DNA of 64,000 nucleotides. It comes from Paraburkholderia sp. (lineage in GTDB: Bacteria; Pseudomonadota; Gammaproteobacteria; Burkholderiales; Burkholderiaceae). This document shows positions 58,014-64,000 of the stretch, piece by piece (position 1 is the first letter of the stretch; each line of letters begins with the position of its first letter). The stretch is from the NCBI RefSeq assembly GCF_028283785.1, contig NZ_JAPWKB010000006.1:149609-213608 (forward strand), read 5' to 3'. The position numbers and the translations under genes are program-made. The notes under the pieces were generated by a model. The model was not told the origin of the DNA and ran no database searches. It saw only the letters and a list, made by a program, of their open reading frames with translations.

Positions 58014-60504
58014 CTAGTCGAACGCGCCGCCGATCAGGTCGCGCACCGCATCGAGTAGCGCTGCGTCCTGGAAACTGCCTTTTGCCAGATAATAATCCGC
58101 GCCGGCGTCGAGACCCGCGCGACGATCTTCCTCGCGGTCTTTATACGACACGATCATCACCGCCATCAGACTGCAATTGCGGATCGCGCTTGATCAGCGT
58201 GACCAGTTCGATGCCGTCCATGCGCGGCATGTCGATATCCGTAATCACCAGATCGAAACGCTCGCTGCGCACCGCGTTCCAGCCATCCATCCCATCCACG
58301 GCGATCGTCACGTCGTAACCGCGCGTGGCCAGCAGCTTGCGTTCGAGTTCGCGCACGGTCAGCGAATCGTCGACCACCAGCACCCGCCGCGCCGCGCGTT
58401 TGGCCGCCTGGGTCGCGCCGCGTTCGGTGTGACGCAGATCGCCCGCCGCGATCAGTTTTTCGACCGAGCGCAGCCAGTCGTCCACGTCGGCGATCAACAC
58501 CGGGTCGCCGTTTTCCATCAGCGCGCCGGATGGTGATGTTGCGCACTTTGCCCAGGCGCGGATCGAGCGGTTGCATCACGAGCATCCGTTCGCCGAGAAA
58601 GCGGTCCACCACCACGCCGAAGGTCTGCGTGCCTTCGCCGATCACCATCAGGCTCACGGTATCGTCCTCGAAGGTGGGCGGCGCGGTGTCGAGAATCTGA
58701 TGCGCGGTGACGACGCCGATCCGCCGTCCGTCGAACGCGACGTGCTGATGTCCTTCGAGCAGTTCGATGTCGGCGCGATGCACGTGCAGCGTGCGATTCA
58801 CGTGCGCGAGCGGCATCGCGTAAGGCTCGCCCGCCACTTCGACCAGCAGGCTGCGAATCACGGACAGCGTCAGCGGCAACTGCAATTGCACGCGCATGCC
58901 GAGACCGGCTTCGTGCGAAATCCGCGCGGTGCCGCGGACCCGCTTGACGATATCGTGGACCGCGTCGAGACCGACGCCGCGTCCCGACACGTCGGTCACG
59001 CGGTCGCGCAACGAGAAGCCCGGAAGGAACAGGAATTCGAGCAGTTCGGTCTCGGACAGACGCGCGGCGGTGTCGGCGCTGGCCAGTTGCTTTTTGACGA
59101 TCGAGCTGCGCAAACCGTCGAGATCGACGCCCGCGCCGTCGTCGGATACGGTGATCAGCAGATTGCCGGCCGTATGGCGCACGTCGAGCGTGACCGTGCC
59201 CTCTTCCGGCTTGCCGCGCGCGAGCCGCACGGCGGGCGCTTCGATGCCGTGATCGATGGCGTTGCGCAGCATATGGCCGAGCGGCGCTTCGAGCAGATCG
59301 AGAATGTCGCGGTCCACCCCGGTCGATTCGCCGACCAGTTGCCAGTGCACTTTCTTGCCGAGCGAACGCGCGACGTCGCGCACCATCCGCGCAAGTCCGC
59401 CGCCGCCGTCGCCGAACGGACGCATCCGGCAGCGCAGCGCGGCGTCGTACAGTTGCTGCGACAGATGCGTCGAACGCAGATCGAAGTTTTCGAGTTCGGT
59501 CAGACGCTGGCCGATCAGCGATCGCGATTCAGTCGCGACGCGGCGCAATCCGTCGAGCGCGGCTTGCGCGCGCGGATCGAGACGCGTATCTGCGAGCGCT
59601 TCCTGCAAGCGGTCGAGCGCGTGCGTGCTGTCGCGCTGCACGCGGCGAATCCGCTGCATCGATTGCGCGAACGGTTTCAGCCAGCGCGATTCGACCAGCG
59701 ATGCGCCCGAAAGCGACAGCAGCCGGTCGAGATTGTCGGCGCGCACGCGCAGCATCCGGTCGGGCGTGGCGGGCTGATGGGTCGGGCTGGCGGGGACGTT
59801 GGCCGGGACGTGGCCGACAGGCGGCGGTTTCGGCGTCGGCAGCGGGCTCGACAAGGGAGGCGACGACGGGCTCGATGACGGGCTCGATGACGGCGGCGCG
59901 GACACGGACGCAGACGCCGCTGGCGCCTCGGCGCGCAACGCATCCGCGAGACGGTTGAACGCGTCTTCGTCGGGCGATGAATTCGACTGCGTCGGCTGCG
60001 TCGGCACTGGCGGCGCAGCGTGTGCCGCCTGTGTTGCATCGGGCGGGTTCGGCGGCGTGGGATTCAGACGCAGTCCCGCCAGCGTGGCATGCGTGTCCGA
60101 CGCGTGATGCGGCGACACCCCATCCATCCGGCGCTGCAATGCGGCGACGCACGCGCTGACTTCGGCGCGGGCGGCATCGTTGTCGTGATCGCCGACGCGG
60201 CCGATCAGATCGACCGCGCGCAGCAGTTCGTCGATCCACGCACGGCGTCGAGCAGCGCGCGGCCTTCCTGCGCGGCGACGAAGCCATCTTCCATCGCATG
60301 CGCGAGCGACACGCCGACCTGCACGCCGACGATCCGCGCCGCGCCCTTGAGCGAATGCGCGGCGCGCATGCACGCTTCGAGCGCAGCGGCATCGCGCGGC
60401 GTGCGTTCGAGCGCGAGCAGGCCGTCGTTCAGCACGCGCGCCTGCGTGCGCACCTCTTCGCGGAACAGATCGATCAGTGATGGGCGTCCGGAATCCGGGG
60501 TCAT
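58014..60504 (-). pseudogene. wspE: CheA-type hybrid histidine kinase with receiver (WspE), three frame breaks
   Basis: The gene starts at an ATG (60504) that overlaps the wspD stop and encodes the Hpt domain with H50 in RAAHSLKGAAR, a long Pro/Ser-rich linker, dimerisation and HATPase regions (GHMLRNAIDHGIE, GRGVGLDAV), a CheW domain, and a receiver (VLVVDDSLTVREL). Frame breaks lie near 60241, 58522 and 58168; the first is restored by one base (LLDAV-R-WIDELL). Total length about 830 residues, comparable with other WspE kinases. Without repair, only the N-terminal Hpt fragment would be made. Confidence 0.86.
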
Positions 60505-61196
60505 CCAAGGCTCCGGTTCAGGGTGTCGAACAGGCAGTCGGCGTCGAGCAGGCCGACCGTGACGCCGCGCCAGGCGCAATCGCGCGCGTGCGCCGCGCGG
60601 CGGTTTCCGATAGCGTCGCGGGCGGCGGCTGGAAACCGGCGATCGCGAGACGATGCACGCCGTCCACCTGACGCACCGGCAGCACCGCATGTTCGTCGCC
60701 GCGCGCGACCACCAGCAGGCGCGGGCTGACCGCGCCGGTCGTTCCGGTCATTCGTGTCGCGCGATTCCGCTTCGCGGGCTCGAAACCGAGCAGCAACGCC
60801 AGCGACAGACACACGAGCACCTCGCCCTGCACGTTGACGATCCCCAGCACCGCGCGATGCTTGCGATGCGGCAACGTATGGATCGGGCGCACCGGCACGA
60901 TCCGCTGAAGCACGTGCGTCGGCAGCGCCAGCCATTCGTCGTCGATCCGGAACACGACGAACGATTCCGTCGCGCCTTGTCCTTCGGGACGCAGATGGCG
61001 GCTTGGCGCGATTTCGTGGCGCGGCAACTGCACATCCGGAATCGGACGTTCGAGCAGCTTCGCGGCGGCCGTTTCGAAAACCGGGCAGTTCAGGCAGCGC
61101 ACGTAGTCGGCGAGGCGTTCAGGGCACGAGCTGCCGCTATGCTACGCCGATGCGGTTCCAGCAATCGTCGATGATCGTCACGGGCGCGTCGTTCAC
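60501..61196 (-). pseudogene. wspD: CheW-type coupling protein (WspD), two frame breaks
   Basis: A GTG at 61196 with GGAG before it begins VNDAPVTIIDDCWNRIGVA, the usual WspD opening. The frame breaks near 61138, continues as GSSCPERLADYVRCLNCPVF (the conserved cysteine pair) and the CheW fold (FRIDDEWLALPTHVLQRI, GIVNVQGEVLVCLSLA), then breaks again near 60588 before the tail GVTVGLLDADCLFDTLNRS. It couples the receptor WspA to kinase WspE. The stop overlaps the wspE start (ATGA). Confidence 0.84.
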
Positions 61197-61208
61197 GTCG
61201 TGCTCCGT

Positions 61209-62162
61209 TTAGAACCAGCGATCCGCGCGTTGCATCAGCAGCCGCGCGCCGTGACGGTCGCCCTCGAGTTCGAGCAGCGCGGCGAGGTGCGTGAGCACTT
61301 CCGTGTGCTGCGGATCGAGGTACAGCGCACGGCGATATTGCGTGCGCGCCTGCGCCGCGTCGCCTCGCGCGTCGGCGAGCATGCCGAGCAGATAGAACGC
61401 ATCCGGGTCCGGTTCGTGATGTTTCAGATGCGTCTCGACGACCGCGAGCGCTTCGTCCAGTCGTCCGGCGTCGGCGAGCGAACGCGCGGCGTGCAGCGGG
61501 TTCGCCGTCACCGTGCCGACGGCGGGCAAGGCCGACGCGGACAGCGCAGCGGGCGCGGCGACGAAAGCGGGCGGGCGGGTGGTGAATGCCGGCATTGGCG
61601 GGCGGCGTCGGACGAAATGGCACGCGACGCCGCGAACGTCGGCGCTGGCGTCGCTGCGAACGGGTAGGTGAGCGCCAGCGCGGCGGCTTGCGCGACCGGC
61701 GCGGGCGCAACCGACTGCGCGGCGCACGCGTCGGCGTCGTTGGGCGTCGCGCGATGGAACGCGAATGCGAGCGGAATTTTCGCGGACTGCATGCCGTAGC
61801 GCATCAGCAAGCCGGTTTCGGCCGGACCGACGAACAGCGTGCCGCGCTCGTCGAGCACGTTGTCGAGCGCGCGCAGTGCCGTGTGCTGGGTAGCGCGGTC
61901 GAAATAGATCAGCAGATTGCGGCAGAACACGAAGTCGTAGACCCCGAGCGCCGCCGCATCGAGTTGCATCAGGTTCGCGCGCGAGGGCCGACACGTGCAG
62001 CGCTTCCCAGTAATCGGCGAGCGTTGCGTCGGCGTGACCGTCGGCGAACCAGTCGGCGGCGCGCTGATCGACCGCACGTTCGATCGCGTGATCGCCCAAC
62101 GACGCGGCATCGAGTCCGACCGTCCGGTGCAGCAGCTCGGTGAAGCGCCGGTACGCGTTCAT
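61209..62162 (-). pseudogene. wspC: CheR-type methyltransferase with TPR tail (WspC), internal deletion and frame break
   Basis: The N-terminus (MNAYRRFTELLHRTVGLDA, to about residue 58) joins near 61985 directly to NLMQLDAAALGVYDFVFCRN, the end of the methyltransferase domain. The central segment with the FFRD and SAM-binding PCSTGEEPYS-type motifs, about 110-130 residues, is absent. A second break is near 61600, before the TPR tail (ADAGRLDEALAVVETHLKHH). WspC methylates the WspA receptor; this version could not bind SAM. The length is 954 nt against an expected 1.3 kb. Confidence 0.82.
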
Positions 62163-62638
62163 GCGTGCGTCTCCGGAAACAGCAATGCTTTCACGTCGTC
62201 CGTCAGCAGTTGGTCGATCTTGACCCATTGCACGATGCCGTCCGCGTGGTTGGCGACCGGGCCGAGAAAGCGGGCGTGCGGCGTGTCGATGCCGGTTTCG
62301 TGAAATGCGCCGGCATCCAGCCGGACTTTGCAGCGTCGCGCCTTCGAGGATCACGGCGAGCACGCGGAAATCGTGGCTGGCGCGGCGAGCGGGCGGATAC
62401 TGCACCAGCACCATCCGGGTGGACATGATGGCGGCGGCGCGGGACGGCCGAGCGTCAGTGCCGGCAGATCGATCACCGGCAGCGGCGTGCCCTCGTGGTC
62501 GATCACGCCCGCGACCCACGACGGCGCGCCGGGAATCGACTTCGGCGGCGTGTCGCGCGCAAGCGGCAACATGCGCTCGACCTGCGATGCGTCGATCACA
62601 TAGCGGTCGGTGTCGAGCGTGAACAGGACGAACAGCAT
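62159..62638 (-). pseudogene. wspB: CheW-type coupling protein (WspB), two frame breaks
   Basis: The start MLFVLFTLDTDRYVIDASQV and SWVAGVIDHEGTPLPVIDLP show a CheW fold. The frame breaks near 62432, continues as MSTRMVLVQYPPARRASHDF and VILEG, breaks near 62333, and ends RFLGPVANHADGIVQWVKID with a stop overlapping the wspC start (ATGA). Total about 160 residues, normal for WspB. Co-directional with wspA, 4 bp downstream. Confidence 0.84.
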
Positions 62639-62641
62639 CGC

Positions 62642-63905
62642 TTACGCGCGCGGCGGATGGGTGACCGCGAGCGCCGGGCCGTCGTGGCTCACGTCAACAC
62701 CTTTGAAGCGCGACACGCCGGTCCGCAGACTGTTCGCCACGTGCGTCAGGTCGTCGATCGCCAGGGTCGGATTGCCGCAGCGATTCGACGGTCTGCTGCG
62801 CGGCCTCAGACAGTTGCGACAGAGCCTGGCTGATCTGCTCCGCGCCGGTGGCCTCGGCCTGCATGCCTTCGTTGACCGATCGAAACCGGGGGGCGAGCGC
62901 CTGCACCTGCTGGATGATCTGCGTCAGATGCCCGCCGACGTGTTGCACTTCGAGGATACCGCGCCGTACCTCCTCGGCGAATTTGTCCATGCCCATCACG
63001 CTGGCCGACACCGCCGACTGGATTTCCTTGACCATCTGCTCGATGCGGTGACAGAGGTGGTCACCTGGATGCGCCGATTTCTGCACCTGTCCAACCAGCA
63101 TGGCCAGCCCGTCGGTCATCCGGTTGAAGCCGTTTTCGAGCGCGCCGATTTCGTCGTTGCGGTTCAGTTGAAGGCGCTGCGTCAGATCGCCGGTGCGCAT
63201 CACATCGACCACTTCGAGCACGCGCGCCATCGGCGTAGACGGCGCGCAACAGCCAGTAACCGGCCATCGCGGCGACCGCCGCGGCGATCATCAGCGCGAT
63301 GACCAGCACGACTCGCGTGTCTCGACCGAACTGCGGATGCGGTCGGCGGCTTCGTCGGCGTAACCCTTGTTGTTATCGACCAGCTGCATCGACAGGCGGC
63401 CGGTTTCCAGATCGGGGTGATTTGCGCGTTGAAGATTCGCGCGGCGTCGTCTTTCGACGTCGGCAGCACGTTCAGCAAAGTGGCCTGTGCGGGCAGATAC
63501 AGCGCGCGCTGCTGCTTGAAGTCGTTGAACAGATCGCGGTCGGCGGTCTGGAAGATCGTCGAGCCGTAATCGTTCAGCAGTTTTTCGAGCGTGTTCTGGG
63601 TTTCGACCAGACGTGCGCTGTCGCGTTTGACCGAAGCCGGATCGCTATCGACATAGATCAGTCGCTGGGTGACGGTGTAGTTCTCGAACCACGCCGCGCG
63701 CATCGCGGTCGTTGGCCGAGGCCCGGCACGGAGTCTTGCTGCTGACCTTCGCGTCGCGGCCGATGCCGCCCAGCTGAAACAGGGTAATCGCCGCCATCGT
63801 CAGCATCACGACCAGAACGGTCCCGAAGCTGTAAAGAATCCGTTTCCGGATGGTCAGTTGTTTCACGCGCGCCTCTAGGCTTTTCTGCTTTGTGTCGAGG
63901 AACAT
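62642..63905 (-). pseudogene. wspA: Methyl-accepting chemoreceptor (WspA), internal deletion and about seven frame breaks
   Basis: From ATG 63905 the product has TM1 (ILYSFGTVLVVMLTMAAI), a periplasmic sensor (ENYTVTQRLIYVDSDPA), TM2 (VLVIALMIAAAVAAMAGYWL), HAMP and the C-terminal helical part (EQMVKEIQSAVSASVMGMDK). At about 63049 sequence of the first methylation helix (IQVTTSVT) joins directly to EQMVKEIQ, deleting roughly 120-130 residues including the conserved signalling hairpin (the NLLSLNAAIEA-type tip). Frame breaks are near 63735, 63712, 63412, 63310, 63237, 63072 and 62773. Length 1.26 kb versus about 1.6 kb expected. Confidence 0.84.
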
Positions 63906-64000
63906 CCCGCAGACCGTGTCGGGGAAATGGCGTGAACCCCCCGAACCCGCCAAGCTCATCGGAATTGTCTGATAGATGCTTGCGCGGAATTTTACATTGA

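Noticed and set aside
58571..59878. 435-codon plus-strand frame opposite wspE
   Set aside because: Its composition is that of an antisense shadow, and the minus strand shows unmistakable CheA motifs.
56908..63905. Reading the separate frames of the wsp region as many small novel genes
   Set aside because: The fragments line up end to end as WspA-F with family motifs continuing across each frame change, so they are pieces of broken genes.

Overview
The window is high-GC DNA from a Burkholderiaceae bacterium, most likely Paraburkholderia, Caballeronia or Burkholderia. The grounds are the two OmpC-type porins with the usual Burkholderia leader and first strand, a DUF4148 secreted protein, the MocR, AraC and LysR regulators, a malic enzyme with a C-terminal PTA-like domain, and the catabolic gene content typical of a secondary chromosome. 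This is inference from protein families; no rRNA, tRNA, phage, IS element or CRISPR array was seen.

Layout. 1-6.4 kb: the end of an IlvD/Edd dehydratase, a 3-hydroxyisobutyrate-dehydrogenase-like reductase, an MFS carrier and a LysR regulator (a probable sugar-acid or hydroxy-acid pathway), then maeB. 6.5-8.7 kb: a DUF2867 protein and a divergent SDR/TetR pair with a strong operator. 8.7-14.5 kb: a mevalonate-catabolism island with a MocR regulator divergent from degradative HMG-CoA reductase (mvaA), HMG-CoA lyase (mvaB) and a two-gene TctB/TctA-like transporter. 14.5-25.4 kb: an alpha/beta hydrolase and then an aromatic-acid region with two AAHS transporters, a porin, pobA, pobR, and an SDR / KstD-like flavoprotein / NIPSNAP operon that may aromatise an alicyclic acid to 4-hydroxybenzoate. 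25.4-33.2 kb: LysE/AraC, XRE-cupin/GNAT, cysQ, panC, a flavin-binding protein, a secreted protein and a second porin. 33.3-38.8 kb: a Fur-box-bearing siderophore ABC importer divergent from a two-component system. 38.9-42.2 kb: LuxR regulator, nitrilase-family amidase and APC permease. 42.2-47.2 kb: a second iron-uptake operon (permease, ATPase, TonB receptor, binding protein) whose receptor gene carries a frameshift. 47.5-55.7 kb: small secreted proteins, a DedA-rhodanese fusion, a Tat-exported phospholipase C, a LysR regulator, a PEP-mutase/ICL family enzyme and an AlkA-like glycosylase.

55.7-63.9 kb: a complete wspABCDEFR surface-sensing operon on the minus strand. Only wspR, the diguanylate cyclase, is intact. 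wspA to wspF contain about eighteen frame breaks, and wspA and wspC each lack roughly 0.35-0.4 kb that encodes their catalytic or signalling core. The rest of the window has a single frameshift, so the damage is strikingly local. It is either recent inactivation of the Wsp pathway or a badly assembled stretch.

The most interesting candidate systems are the putative alicyclic-acid-to-4-hydroxybenzoate route at 15.6-25.4 kb, the mevalonate island with its unassigned transporter, and the broken Wsp operon.
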